64,000 nt of DNA from Pseudomonas sp. IAC-BECa141 (GTDB lineage: Bacteria > Pseudomonadota > Gammaproteobacteria > Pseudomonadales > Pseudomonadaceae): positions 1,798,001 through 1,862,000 of the forward strand of contig NZ_CP065410.1 of the NCBI RefSeq assembly GCF_020544405.1. The letters run 5' to 3'. The translations under genes and the position numbers were made by a program. Positions 56,389 through 64,000 of this stretch are shown piece after piece. The notes under the pieces are model-generated. The model was given only the letters and a program-made list of their open reading frames with translations. It searched no databases and was not told the DNA's origin. Position 1 is the first letter of the stretch. The number at the start of each line of letters is the position of its first letter.

Positions 56389-58263
56389 ATGAGTCACCCC
56401 TCACAGTTCAACCTGCTGCGTACCCGGCGCTTCCTGCCGTTCTTCATCACCCAGTCGCTGGGCGCGTTCAACGACAACGTGTTCAAGCAGTCGTTGATCC
56501 TCGCCATTCTCTATCGGCTGACCATCGAAGGTGACCGCTCGATCTGGGTCAACCTGTGTGCGCTGCTGTTTATTCTGCCGTTCTTCCTGTTTTCGGCGCT
56601 GGCCGGGCAGTTCGGGGAAAAATTCGCCAAGGACGCGTTGATCCGTCTGATCAAACTGGCTGAAATCGTCATCATGGCCGTGGGATCTGTCGGCTTCCTG
56701 TTCGATCACCTGTCATTGATGCTGGTGGCGCTGTTTGCCATGGGCACGCACTCGGCACTGTTCGGGCCGGTGAAATATTCGATCCTGCCGCAGGCGTTGC
56801 GCGAGGACGAACTGGTCGGTGGCAACGGGCTGGTGGAGATGGGTACATTCCTGGCGATCCTGGCCGGGACCATCGGCGCCGGGGTGATGATGTCATCGGC
56901 CAATTACGCGCCAGTGGTGTCCGCCGCGATTGTCGGCATCGCCGTGTTGGGTTACCTGGCCAGTCGCAGCATTCCCCGCGCCGCGGCGGCCTCGCCGCAG
57001 ATGCGCCTGAACTGGAACATCTTCAGTCAATCATGGGCAACCTTGAAACTGGGGCTGGGGCAGACACCAGCAGTTTCGCGCTCGATTGTCGGCAACTCGT
57101 GGTTCTGGTTTGTCGGGGCGATTTATCTGACGCAGATTCCGGCTTACGCCAAGGAATGGATGCACGGCGACGAAACCGTAGTCACCCTGATCCTGACTGT
57201 CTTCTCGGTCGGCATCGCACTGGGTTCGATGCTGTGCGAGAAGCTTTCAGGGCGTAAGGTCGAGATCGGCCTGGTGCCTTTTGGCTCGTTCGGCCTGACT
57301 GTTTTCGGTCTGTTGCTGTGGTGGCATTCCGGTGGAATTCCGGAAAGCGCCGTCGGCCATAGCTGGATCGAAGTGCTGAGTTTCGGCCATGCCTGGGCGG
57401 TGTTGCTCGATGTGCTGGGCCTCGGGATCTTCGGTGGGTTCTACATCGTGCCGCTGTACGCGCTGATCCAGTCGCGCACCGCCGAGAACGAGCGGGCGCG
57501 GGTGATTGCCGCCAACAACATTCTCAACGCGCTGTTCATGGTGATTTCGGCGATTGTCACCATCGTGTTGTTGAGCGTGGTCAAGCTATCGATCCCGCAG
57601 CTGTTCCTGGTGGTGTCGCTGCTGAACATCGGCGTCAACGCCTACATCTTCAAGATCGTTCCCGAGTTCAGCATGCGTTTCATGATCTGGCTGCTCAGCC
57701 ATTCCATGTACCGCGTCGAGCATCGCAACCTTGAGGCGATTCCCGATGAGGGCGCGGCGTTGCTGGTGTGCAACCACGTTTCGTTCGTCGATGCCTTGCT
57801 GATTGGTGGTGCGGTACGTCGGCCGATTCGCTTTGTCATGTACTACAAGATCTACAACCTGCCGGTGCTGAACTTTATCTTTCGTACAGCGGGGACGATT
57901 CCCATCGCCGGACGCCAGGAAGACATCCAGATCTACGAAAAGGCCTTCACCCGGATTGCCCGGTATCTGAAGGAAGGTGAGCTGGTTTGCATCTTCCCGG
58001 AGGGCAAGTTGACCGCCGATGGCGAGATCAACGAGTTCAAGGGCGGGCTGACGCGGATTCTCGAAGAGACACCGGTGCCGGTGATTCCGCTGGCGTTGCA
58101 GGGGTTATGGGGGAGTTTTTTCAGTCGCGATCCGAACAAAGGGGTGTTCCGGCGCTTGTGGTCGCGGGTGACGCTGGTGGCGGGTAAGCCGGTCGCCGTT
58201 GACGCGGCGCAACCAGCGGAGCTTCAGGCGATGGTCGGGGAATTGCGCGGGACTGTCAGGTAG
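56389..58263 (+). CDS. MFS transporter-acyltransferase fusion (LplT/PlsC-like)
   Basis: The 624-residue protein joins an MFS-type transporter (residues 1 to about 410) with a C-terminal 1-acyl-glycerol-3-phosphate acyltransferase domain. The first part has SLGAFNDNVFKQSLILAILY, like the lysophospholipid flippase LplT. The second has the acyltransferase box NHVSFVDALLIGG, then GTIPIAGRQED and FPEGKLTADGEINEF. Such fusions probably carry lysophospholipids inward and re-acylate them. The AMP-ligase domain found in the Aas protein is absent, so the acyl donor must be a separate acyl-ACP or acyl-CoA. Confidence 0.9.
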   Translation: MSHPSQFNLLRTRRFLPFFITQSLGAFNDNVFKQSLILAILYRLTIEGDRSIWVNLCALLFILPFFLFSALAGQFGEKFAKDALIRLIKLAEIVIMAVGSVGFLFDHLSLMLVALFAMGTHSALFGPVKYSILPQALREDELVGGNGLVEMGTFLAILAGTIGAGVMMSSANYAPVVSAAIVGIAVLGYLASRSIPRAAAASPQMRLNWNIFSQSWATLKLGLGQTPAVSRSIVGNSWFWFVGAIYLTQIPAYAKEWMHGDETVVTLILTVFSVGIALGSMLCEKLSGRKVEIGLVPFGSFGLTVFGLLLWWHSGGIPESAVGHSWIEVLSFGHAWAVLLDVLGLGIFGGFYIVPLYALIQSRTAENERARVIAANNILNALFMVISAIVTIVLLSVVKLSIPQLFLVVSLLNIGVNAYIFKIVPEFSMRFMIWLLSHSMYRVEHRNLEAIPDEGAALLVCNHVSFVDALLIGGAVRRPIRFVMYYKIYNLPVLNFIFRTAGTIPIAGRQEDIQIYEKAFTRIARYLKEGELVCIFPEGKLTADGEINEFKGGLTRILEETPVPVIPLALQGLWGSFFSRDPNKGVFRRLWSRVTLVAGKPVAVDAAQPAELQAMVGELRGTVR

Positions 58264-58305
58264 TTATCAAGAAAGCCGCCATCCCTGACGGATGGCGGCA
58301 ACGGC

Positions 58306-58620
58306 TCAGGCGCTGACCTTGAGCCCGATCAGCCCTGCGACGATCAACGCCACACTGGCCAGGCGGATCAGCGCCATCGATTCGCCAAACAAAATGATCC
58401 CGGCAATCACCGTGCCCACGGCACCGACCCCGGTCCAGATCGCATAAGCCGTGCCCAGCGGTAGTTCCTTCATCGCCAGCCCCAGCAAGCCCAAGCTGAC
58501 TGCCATGGCGGCAACGGTGAGAACGGTCGGAAGCGGACGGGTGAACCCATCGGTGTATTTCAGGCCGACGGCCCAGCCGACTTCGAACAGGCCGGCGAAA
58601 AACAGAATGATCCAGGACAT
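58306..58620 (-). CDS. gdx: Guanidinium exporter Gdx (SugE, SMR family)
   Basis: This 104-residue small multidrug resistance protein has four helices. It begins [20 protein letters not shown]; Glu13 in helix 1 is the substrate/proton site. The [20 protein letters not shown] helix is typical of the SugE/Gdx branch, which exports guanidinium ion. The guanidine-II riboswitch in the 5' leader strongly supports this function over quaternary-ammonium export. The start is at 58620 on the minus strand, with GGAGG upstream. Confidence 0.92.
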   Translation of the reverse strand: MSWIILFFAGLFEVGWAVGLKYTDGFTRPLPTVLTVAAMAVSLGLLGLAMKELPLGTAYAIWTGVGAVGTVIAGIILFGESMALIRLASVALIVAGLIGLKVSA

Positions 58621-58641
58621 GAAAGACCTCCATCGATTGAC

Positions 58642-58692
58642 GGGGCCGTCCCCAGATTGAAAACTCGATTGAGCCGCGGGGTCGTCCCCGCG
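58642..58692 (-). promoter_or_regulatory. Guanidine-II (mini-ykkC) riboswitch
   Basis: On the minus strand, CGCGGGG-ACGA-CCCCGCG (58675-58692) and GGGG-ACGG-CCCC (58642-58653) form two small hairpins with ACGR loops, joined by an unpaired linker. This is the diagnostic architecture of the guanidine-II class. The second hairpin ends about 20 bases before the gdx start, and the GGAGG ribosome site lies just after it. Confidence 0.93.
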
Positions 58693-58738
58693 TGGCGCAC
58701 ATACTACCGAAAATTGTGCGCCGCGCCTTGATCCGGGA

Positions 58739-59704
58739 TCAGTCGGCCGCCTGTTGCGCCAGCGTTTCACGGTCTTGTTTTTCGCTCATCCGCCGGAAGT
58801 ACGTCGAAAGCAGTGCTCCGGAAATGTTGTGCCACACACTGAACAACGCGCTCGGCACCGCCGCCAGCGGCGAGAAATGCGCACTGGCCAGCGCGGCACC
58901 CAATCCCGAGTTCTGCATGCCGACTTCCAGCGCCAGGGATTTGCGCTGCGGCAGCGGCAGGCCGAACAGGCGCCCGGTGAAATAACCCAGCAGATAACCG
59001 AAGCTGTTGTGCAACATCACCACGGCCATGATCAGCAGGCCGGATTCGGCGATTTTCGCCTGACTGGCGGCCACCACGGCGGCGACGATGATCACGATGC
59101 TGACCACCGACACCAGCGGCAATACTTCCACCGCGTGGCGCACCTTGTCACCGAGCACACGTTGCGCGACCACACCGAGGACGATTGGCAGCAGCACCAC
59201 TTGCAGGATCGACCAGAACAATTCCATGAACGAAACCGGCAACCAGGCCGAGGCCAGCAGCCAGATCAGCGCCGGTGTCAGCAGCGGGGCGAGGAGGGTG
59301 GTGACGGCGGCGATGGCCACCGACAGTGCCAGGTCGCCACGGGCCAGCCAGGTCATGACGTTCGATGAGGTGCCGCTCGGGCAGCAGCCGACCAGAATAA
59401 CCCCGACGGCAATTTCCGGCGGCAGATGAAAAATCTGGCACAGCAACCACGCCATCCCCGGCATGATCACGAAATGCGCGACCACGCCCAGGGCCACACG
59501 CCACGGATGGCGGGCGACAGCGGCGAAGTCGTCGAGTTTGAGGGTCAGGCCCATGCCAAACATCACCAGCCCGAGCAGCGGTACGATCGCGCTTTTCAGA
59601 CCGAGGAACCAGGCCGGTTGCAGGAACGCGAGCACCGCGAAAATCAGAACCCAGTAAGCGAAGGTGTTGCCGACAAAACGACTCAGTGCAGCCAGTGCGC
59701 GCAT
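58739..59704 (-). CDS. Bile acid:sodium symporter family protein (BASS)
   Basis: This 321-residue membrane protein has about ten helices and the BASS family pattern. [20 protein letters not shown] lies near the first third, followed by [20 protein letters not shown] (ion-binding loop), and [14 protein letters not shown] near the end. Bacterial members carry organic anions such as pantoate or bile-acid-like compounds with Na+. The start at 59704 ([13 protein letters not shown]) is preferred to an upstream Met. Substrate is unknown. It is followed on the minus strand by gdx, with its own riboswitch. Confidence 0.87.
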   Translation of the reverse strand: MRALAALSRFVGNTFAYWVLIFAVLAFLQPAWFLGLKSAIVPLLGLVMFGMGLTLKLDDFAAVARHPWRVALGVVAHFVIMPGMAWLLCQIFHLPPEIAVGVILVGCCPSGTSSNVMTWLARGDLALSVAIAAVTTLLAPLLTPALIWLLASAWLPVSFMELFWSILQVVLLPIVLGVVAQRVLGDKVRHAVEVLPLVSVVSIVIIVAAVVAASQAKIAESGLLIMAVVMLHNSFGYLLGYFTGRLFGLPLPQRKSLALEVGMQNSGLGAALASAHFSPLAAVPSALFSVWHNISGALLSTYFRRMSEKQDRETLAQQAAD

Positions 59705-59725
59705 GGTCTGTTCCTTATTATGTGA

Positions 59726-59750
59726 AAACGCCACCGAAGCGGTGGCGTTT
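59726..59750 (-). terminator. Hairpin after rdgC
   Basis: AAACGCCACCG (59726-59736) and CGGTGGCGTTT (59740-59750) form a perfect 11-bp stem between the rdgC stop and the symporter start on the minus strand. It fits a terminator for rdgC with a partial T run. Confidence 0.7.
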
Positions 59751-59778
59751 GAAGATAACCCAAAGACTGCGCAGAGAC

Positions 59779-60699
59779 TCAGATCCCCTGCGGAGTCTCT
59801 TCACCGCCCAGTGCTTCAACCAGCGCCGGCAGGAAGTCGCCGAACGTCAGCATCATCAGGGTGAAGCTGGCGTCCAGTTGGCCGAGGGCTTCGTCGCCGC
59901 CGTCCTGTTCTGCCTGATCCTGCAACAGATCTTCGAATTTCAGGCGCTTGACGGTCATCTTGTCGTCGAGCATGAACGACAGTTTGTCCTGCCAGGCCAG
60001 CGACAGTTGAGTCACAACCTTGCCGGTGCTCAGGTGCAGCTGGATTTCTTCGCTGGTCAGATCCTGACGCTTGCAACGCACGATGCCGCCGTCTTCGTGG
60101 GTGTCGCGCAGTTCGCACTCGTCCAGCACGAAGAAGTCCGGAGCGGCTTGCTGGGTGGTGACCCATTCAGTCATCACGGCGGTCGGCGCGGTTTTCACGG
60201 TCAGTGGGCGAACCGGCAGGGTGCCGATCACTTCACGCAGCGTGGAGAGCAGGTCTTCGGCGCGTTTCGGGCTGGCCGAGTTGACCAGGATCAGACCCTG
60301 TTTCGGCGCGATGGCGGCGAAAGTCGACGAGCGGCGGATAAAGGCGCGCGGCAGGAAGGCCTGGATGATTTCATCCTTGATTTGATCGCGTTCCTTCTTA
60401 TAGACCTTGCGCATCTGCTCGGCTTCGATCTCTTCGACCTTTTCCTTGACCGCATCGCGCACGACGCTGCCCGGCAGGATGCGTTCTTCTTTACGGGCGC
60501 AGATCAGCAGGAAGTCACCGCTGACGTGCACCAGTGGCGCATCTTCGCCCTTGCCGAACGGCGCCACGAAACCGTAGGTGGTCAACTCCTGGCTTGCACA
60601 TGGACGCGCCAGTTTGGTGGCCAGTGCAGTTTCCAGCGCCTCGGCATCGACAGGCAGGTCTTGGGTCAGGCGATAGATAAGCAGGTTCTTGAACCACAT
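59779..60699 (-). CDS. rdgC: Recombination-associated protein RdgC
   Basis: RdgC is a nucleoid-associated ring-forming protein that binds DNA and limits RecA activity. The 306-residue product starts [20 protein letters not shown], the conserved opening. It has [20 protein letters not shown] and [20 protein letters not shown], both typical. The start at 60699 follows GGAGAGACTCACCCC on the minus strand; a longer frame of 20 more residues upstream is not supported. It is divergent from the tRNA genes. Confidence 0.96.
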   Translation of the reverse strand: MWFKNLLIYRLTQDLPVDAEALETALATKLARPCASQELTTYGFVAPFGKGEDAPLVHVSGDFLLICARKEERILPGSVVRDAVKEKVEEIEAEQMRKVYKKERDQIKDEIIQAFLPRAFIRRSSTFAAIAPKQGLILVNSASPKRAEDLLSTLREVIGTLPVRPLTVKTAPTAVMTEWVTTQQAAPDFFVLDECELRDTHEDGGIVRCKRQDLTSEEIQLHLSTGKVVTQLSLAWQDKLSFMLDDKMTVKRLKFEDLLQDQAEQDGGDEALGQLDASFTLMMLTFGDFLPALVEALGGEETPQGI

Positions 60700-60808
60700 G
60701 GGGTGAGTCTCTCCTTTATACAAAGGGGGCATTATTGTCTTCGCCGGGTCATAGGCCAACCCTTCTCTAAGCCTTTGGAAGGGCTAAGAAAATTAATTAA
60801 AAAAGTGC

Positions 60809-60837
60809 TTGCCAGAGGTTGGGTCGCTCCGTAGAAT
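60809..60837 (+). promoter_or_regulatory. Promoter of the first tRNA-Val/tRNA-Asp pair
   Basis: TTGCCA (60809-60814) and TAGAAT (60832-60837) are 17 bases apart and 20 bases before the tRNA. This is a good sigma-70 promoter. Confidence 0.75.
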
Positions 60838-60857
60838 GCGCGCCACACCGAAGCGAA

Positions 60858-60933
60858 GGGTGATTAGCTCAGCTGGGAGAGCGTCTGCCTTACAAGCAGA
60901 ATGTCGGCGGTTCGATCCCGTCATCACCCACCA
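60858..60933 (+). tRNA. tRNA-Val (anticodon TAC), copy 1
   Basis: The 76-base tRNA has a 7-bp acceptor stem (GGGTGAT/ATCACCC), D loop AGCTCAGCTGGGAGAGC, anticodon TAC in CCTTACAAG, T loop GGTTCGATCCC and encoded CCA. It reads valine GUA codons. Confidence 0.97.
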
Positions 60934-60952
60934 TTCGTTTCAAGTGTTTAGC

Positions 60953-61029
60953 GCAGCGGTAGTTCAGTCGGTTAGAATACCGGCCTGTCACGCCGGGGGT
61001 CGCGGGTTCGAGTCCCGTCCGCTGCGCCA
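60953..61029 (+). tRNA. tRNA-Asp (anticodon GTC), copy 1
   Basis: The 77-base tRNA has acceptor stem GCAGCGG/CCGCTGC, D loop GTTCAGTCGGTTAGAAT, anticodon GTC in CCTGTCACG, T loop GGTTCGAGTCC, discriminator G and encoded CCA. It lies 19 bases after the Val tRNA. Confidence 0.97.
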
Positions 61030-61069
61030 TATTCGGTAACCTGGAACACTGAACGCCAGGTCACCACGG

Positions 61070-61096
61070 AAAAACCCGCCGAGGCGGGTTTTTTTC
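61070..61096 (+). terminator. Rho-independent terminator after first tRNA pair
   Basis: AAAAACCCGCC (61070-61080) pairs with GGCGGGTTTTT (61083-61093), followed by more T. Confidence 0.9.
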
Positions 61097-61219
61097 TGCC
61101 TCGAGTTGTACCTGCGGGATGTATCGTTTCACCGGTTTTCGGATTTATTTGAAAAAAACTTCAATTAAATCAACACGTTACGAAAATCTGTGGAATAATG
61201 CGCCCCGTAACGAAGCGAA

Positions 61220-61295
61220 GGGTGATTAGCTCAGCTGGGAGAGCGTCTGCCTTACAAGCAGAATGTCGGCGGTTCGATCCCGTCATCACCCACCA
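61220..61295 (+). tRNA. tRNA-Val (anticodon TAC), copy 2
   Basis: This 76-base tRNA is identical to copy 1 in all bases I compared, including the preceding GAAGCGAAG. It has anticodon TAC and encoded CCA. An AATAAT -10-like box lies at 61194-61199, but the -35 match (TCAACA near 61170) is weak. Confidence 0.97.
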
Positions 61296-61314
61296 TTCGT
61301 TTCAAGCGTTTCGC

Positions 61315-61391
61315 GCAGCGGTAGTTCAGTCGGTTAGAATACCGGCCTGTCACGCCGGGGGTCGCGGGTTCGAGTCCCGTCCGCTGCGCCA
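61315..61391 (+). tRNA. tRNA-Asp (anticodon GTC), copy 2
   Basis: This 77-base tRNA is identical to copy 1, with anticodon GTC and encoded CCA, 19 bases after the second Val tRNA. Confidence 0.97.
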
Positions 61392-61431
61392 TATTCGGTA
61401 ATCTGGAACACTGAACGCCAGATCACCTCAG

Positions 61432-61456
61432 AAAGCCCGCCTTGTGCGGGCTTTTT
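61432..61456 (+). terminator. Rho-independent terminator after second tRNA pair
   Basis: AAAGCCCGC (61432-61440) and GCGGGCTTT (61446-61454) form the stem, followed by TT. Confidence 0.85.
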
Positions 61457-61495
61457 GCTGCCTGGGATTTGGCTTTCGCTGAGTCTGTCCATGAG

Positions 61496-61523
61496 AAAGC
61501 GACCGTTGACGGTCGCTTTTTTC
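61496..61523. terminator. Terminator between tRNA region and catalase-like gene
   Basis: AAAGCGACCG (61496-61505) and CGGTCGCTTT (61510-61519) form a stem with T run on the plus strand and A-flanked opposite side. It likely serves the minus-strand gene that ends at 61537. Confidence 0.78.
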
Positions 61524-61536
61524 GTTTCTGGCGCTG

Positions 61537-62703
61537 CTATTGCGCCGAGTTGCGGCTGTGGCGGTAATCGCTGACCGCTTCATATACCGCTTTGCGCAGC
61601 CGGTTGATTCCGCCAATCGGGCGATGGGCTTCGATGCCGAACCAGGGATTGAACGACAGGTTGTCGCATTGCAGGTTCAGCGCCGGGGTGTCGAAGTCCT
61701 GCGGGGGCAGAGTGATCCTGGCCACAGTCTGGAACGGACTGTCCTGCTCGCGCCATTCGATGCTGGTGTCTTCGATCGGCATGAACTTGTTCGCGTCCTG
61801 CCGCTGGATCTGCAACACAAAGCACGCCGGCATCCGGTCGGTGGACAGTTGCTGGTTCAATGCGCTGCGCAGGAAGTTCGGCAGATCCTGGTTCTGTTTC
61901 GGCAAGGTATAAGCGGGGCAACGCTCCGGATCCGGCATCACCCGGAACTTGGCATTGGCCTCGCCGAACTTGTAGGGCGATACCGAGAAATATGTCGTGC
62001 GGGTCGGGCTTTCGGGCGGTGGCGATAAGGTTGCCAGTGCAATGAACAGATGCCGGATTTGCCAACTACGCGGATCCCACCCCGGAAAAAACGCCATGAC
62101 TTTCTTGCCGTCAGCCTGCGCCGCCACATTCTGACGATACTCGGCGACATTGCTGACAAAGAAGTTCGGGTGACTGAACATCACGAAATCCTGTTCGCGC
62201 AGCTCCTGACGATCGGCCAGCAAGGATTTGCCCGGCACATCGAGCAATTTGATCGCCATGCCCCGGGCATCGCGGATGCTGTCGAATTGCGGATAGGCGT
62301 TGCCGTTGGACAGGCGCATCGTTGCTTTCCACAGCTTGCCCGGTTCGCTGAATACGCCCTGGCGCAATTCCTGAGCCAGATCCGGCAACACTTGCACATC
62401 GGCTTTCACGCAGCCATGGGCCTTGGCATGGGCATCGCGCAGGTAGCGGGTGCTTTCGCGGTGCTGATCGACGATGCGCACGGCGGTCTGGATCACGTCC
62501 TGGGTCATGGCGGCTTCGCCGTCCGGAATCTGCTCCAGCGCTGATACCGGACCCCGGTGCTGCCAGGCAAACCACGCGGTGGTCAGGGCCCAGCCGATCA
62601 GGCCGATCACCAGCAGGAACAACAGGGTTTTGCCCAGTAACCGTCCCAGCCATAGCCAGAAACGCGCCAGCATCGAAGGTCTTTTAAAGGAATTGAAGAT
62701 CAT
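61537..62703 (-). CDS. Membrane-anchored catalase-like protein
   Basis: This 388-residue protein has one N-terminal membrane helix (LLGKTLLFLLVIGLIGWALT) and then a catalase-fold region. Recognisable parts are KATMRLSNGNAYPQFDSIRD, ARGMAIKLLDVPG, QDFVMFSHPNFFVSN and DNLSFNPWFGIEAHRPIGGI. The latter matches the heme-distal/proximal layout of small catalase-family peroxidases, not full-length catalases. It may be a periplasmic or membrane-bound heme peroxidase. The start at 62703 overlaps the stop of the upstream cytochrome gene (ATGA), so the pair is translationally coupled. Confidence 0.82.
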   Translation of the reverse strand: MIFNSFKRPSMLARFWLWLGRLLGKTLLFLLVIGLIGWALTTAWFAWQHRGPVSALEQIPDGEAAMTQDVIQTAVRIVDQHRESTRYLRDAHAKAHGCVKADVQVLPDLAQELRQGVFSEPGKLWKATMRLSNGNAYPQFDSIRDARGMAIKLLDVPGKSLLADRQELREQDFVMFSHPNFFVSNVAEYRQNVAAQADGKKVMAFFPGWDPRSWQIRHLFIALATLSPPPESPTRTTYFSVSPYKFGEANAKFRVMPDPERCPAYTLPKQNQDLPNFLRSALNQQLSTDRMPACFVLQIQRQDANKFMPIEDTSIEWREQDSPFQTVARITLPPQDFDTPALNLQCDNLSFNPWFGIEAHRPIGGINRLRKAVYEAVSDYRHSRNSAQ

Positions 62704-64000
62704 GGCAGTTGTGCCTCCAGCGGGCCGCCCAGCACTTTCAGGTATTCGAGCAGCGCCCAACGTTCTTCTGGCTGCAACAGTCGGCCGATCACCCCGTTGC
62801 CGCGTTCGCCGGCGCGGAATTCATGGCCACTGTTGTGGTTGCCGGTGATGCGGGTGTCGAACAGGAAACCGTTGGTGAAAGCCTCGGTCCGGTACCCAAG
62901 ATGGCGTGGATCGTATTCAAGCGTGCCTTTATAGAAGGTCGTGGCGCGCTCGTCCTGAGGCGACAGCAACTGATAAAGGCTCGGGACCGAGCCGTTGTGC
63001 AGGAACGGGGCCGTGGCCCATACCCCGGCGAGCGGACGGGCCTTGTAGGCGACTTTTTCGCGAACGCCGATCGGCAGCCCGAAGCCATCGAGTTGTGGCT
63101 TCTCGGCAGCGGTAACGCCCGCTTCACGGTACGCACGGTTTTCCACGAAGGCGGTGACGTAAGCCAGTCCCTTGGCCACTGACAACTGGCTGAGGTCCAG
63201 CGGCTCCTTGGGTTTGGGGTGCAACTTCACGTCCATTTGTTCGAGTTCCGCCGGGTTCCATTGCAGAGCGGTCAGGTCGAAACGGTGATTGGCGATGTTG
63301 TTGGCGGCGTTCGGGTCGGTGCCGATAACGTCCACCGGGAGCATGTGCAGGTGTTGCACCCAACGCTCGCCTTCCTGGGTTTGACGCGGGACGTGGCATC
63401 CGGCGCAATTCTCGGCGAACAGGGTTCGCCCCTTGGCTGCCAAGGGTTTGTCGACGACGCCCAGCACCTCTTCAGGCCATGCCGGCGGTTGCAGTTTTTG
63501 CAGGGTTTCTTCGATTTTGTGCAGATCACGCACACGTACGCTGGAGGCATAGCGCTCATCGCCCTGCAGCGGTTGGCCGTTGGCGTCGAAGAAATTCAGA
63601 GTGGCGCCGACACCCAGTGCCTCGCCGATATTGCGTGCCATCGGCTGCTGCGCCGAACCGTTCCACTGCACCCAGTCGAAGGTCCACATGTCCCACAGCT
63701 GCGGGTAATCCACGGGAGCGTTGGCCACGCGGTAATTGCTCGGGGAGATCGCATCGCCGAAGGTCGCGTTGGCGATACGGCCGAAGGCATCGGTGCGGCC
63801 CGGGCCTTCTTCGGTGGGGTAGAGGCCGCGGTGGGTGTCGTTCCACGCCACTTTGATGAAGGTGTTCAGTGAGCTTTTGAAGTCTTTGCGCAGTTGTTCA
63901 TTGCGTGCGTCGTAGTCGTTGCCCAGCACATTGCGGGCGAAGCGCTCGAATTTCCACGGGTTGTAGTAAGTCGAGGTGAGACTGGCAACCAATGCCTGTC
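62700..64000 (-). CDS. c-type cytochrome, di-heme peroxidase-like (5' end beyond window)
   Basis: The frame is open to the right edge; an alternative TTG at 63992 is not a convincing start, so the gene begins outside the window. One heme-binding motif is visible, in FAENCAGCHVPR. GVWATAPFLHNGSVPSLYQL and FDTRITGNHNSGHEFR resemble the MauG/RoxA-like di-heme peroxidase superfamily. A second CXXCH would be expected in the missing N-terminal part. It is presumably periplasmic. It precedes the catalase-like gene with overlapping start and stop, so the products may act together. Confidence 0.82.
   Translation of the reverse strand, partial: QALVASLTSTYYNPWKFERFARNVLGNDYDARNEQLRKDFKSSLNTFIKVAWNDTHRGLYPTEEGPGRTDAFGRIANATFGDAISPSNYRVANAPVDYPQLWDMWTFDWVQWNGSAQQPMARNIGEALGVGATLNFFDANGQPLQGDERYASSVRVRDLHKIEETLQKLQPPAWPEEVLGVVDKPLAAKGRTLFAENCAGCHVPRQTQEGERWVQHLHMLPVDVIGTDPNAANNIANHRFDLTALQWNPAELEQMDVKLHPKPKEPLDLSQLSVAKGLAYVTAFVENRAYREAGVTAAEKPQLDGFGLPIGVREKVAYKARPLAGVWATAPFLHNGSVPSLYQLLSPQDERATTFYKGTLEYDPRHLGYRTEAFTNGFLFDTRITGNHNSGHEFRAGERGNGVIGRLLQPEERWALLEYLKVLGGPLEAQLP

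Noticed and set aside
60809..61401. Two similar short frames with near-identical protein sequence
   Set aside because: They are translations of the duplicated tRNA genes.

Overview
The window is chromosomal DNA from a fluorescent Pseudomonas, most likely the P. fluorescens complex. I infer this from the gene order sdhDAB-sucAB-lpd-sucCD, the late cobalamin operon behind a B12 riboswitch, the purMN block with a DUF2066 gene and hda nearby, and GC-rich Pseudomonas codon use. The two REPIN-type inverted repeats are also typical of this group. No insertion sequence, prophage, CRISPR array or obvious genomic island was seen. This is mostly core genome with a few strain-variable inserts.

Layout. 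0-11 kb: TCA-cycle genes, with sdhD cut by the left edge, then sdhA, sdhB (carrying a one-base frameshift), sucA, sucB, lpd, sucC and sucD. The leaders of sucA and sucC look structured. 11-17.3 kb: brnQ, two small membrane-protein genes, a small Ala/Glu/Lys-rich lipoprotein, a pair of overlapping thioesterase genes and htpG. 17.3-22.4 kb: dienelactone hydrolase, pirin and OsmC genes, an exported amidohydrolase and a chemoreceptor. 22.4-30 kb: DUF3108, purN and purM on the minus strand, then DUF2066, an AI-2E-type permease, hda and two NlpC/P60 lipoproteins. 30-32 kb: a PQQ-type sugar dehydrogenase and an unknown gene. 32.1-41.5 kb: a cobalamin riboswitch and ten tightly overlapping genes running from cobyrinate to the complete cofactor. 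41.5-46.4 kb: a MarR regulator with two matching palindromic operators, an MFS pump with a 40-residue companion, glutathione peroxidase, a FadL-type porin and two unknown genes.

46.4-47.4 kb is a 950-base gap with strong RNA-hairpin potential and no convincing gene. 47.4-52.7 kb: a Sel1-like protein, rmuC, and a large CbrA-like transporter/sensor hybrid kinase. 52.8-58.3 kb: TetR and MFS genes with a 17-bp inverted repeat covering the MFS ribosome binding site, then a cupin, a TDT-family permease and an MFS-acyltransferase fusion. 58.3-60.7 kb: a guanidinium exporter behind a guanidine-II riboswitch, a bile-acid-symporter-family protein and rdgC. 60.8-61.4 kb: two tandem copies of a tRNA-Val/tRNA-Asp pair. 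61.5-64 kb: a membrane-anchored catalase-like protein overlapping a c-type cytochrome gene that runs off the right edge.

How the genes work together: the first 11 kb encodes complex II, the 2-oxoglutarate dehydrogenase complex and succinyl-CoA synthetase, three consecutive TCA steps. The cob operon makes the lower ligand (BluB, CobT, CobC), the aminopropanol arm (CobD, CbiB) and the amidated, adenosylated corrin (CobB, CobO, CobQ), then joins them (CobU, CobS). No corrin-ring assembly gene lies in the window. The points most worth a second look are the sdhB frameshift, the REPIN that extends CobB and abuts bluB, the guanidine-II riboswitch, the regulator-associated palindromes and the structured 46.4-47.4 kb gap.
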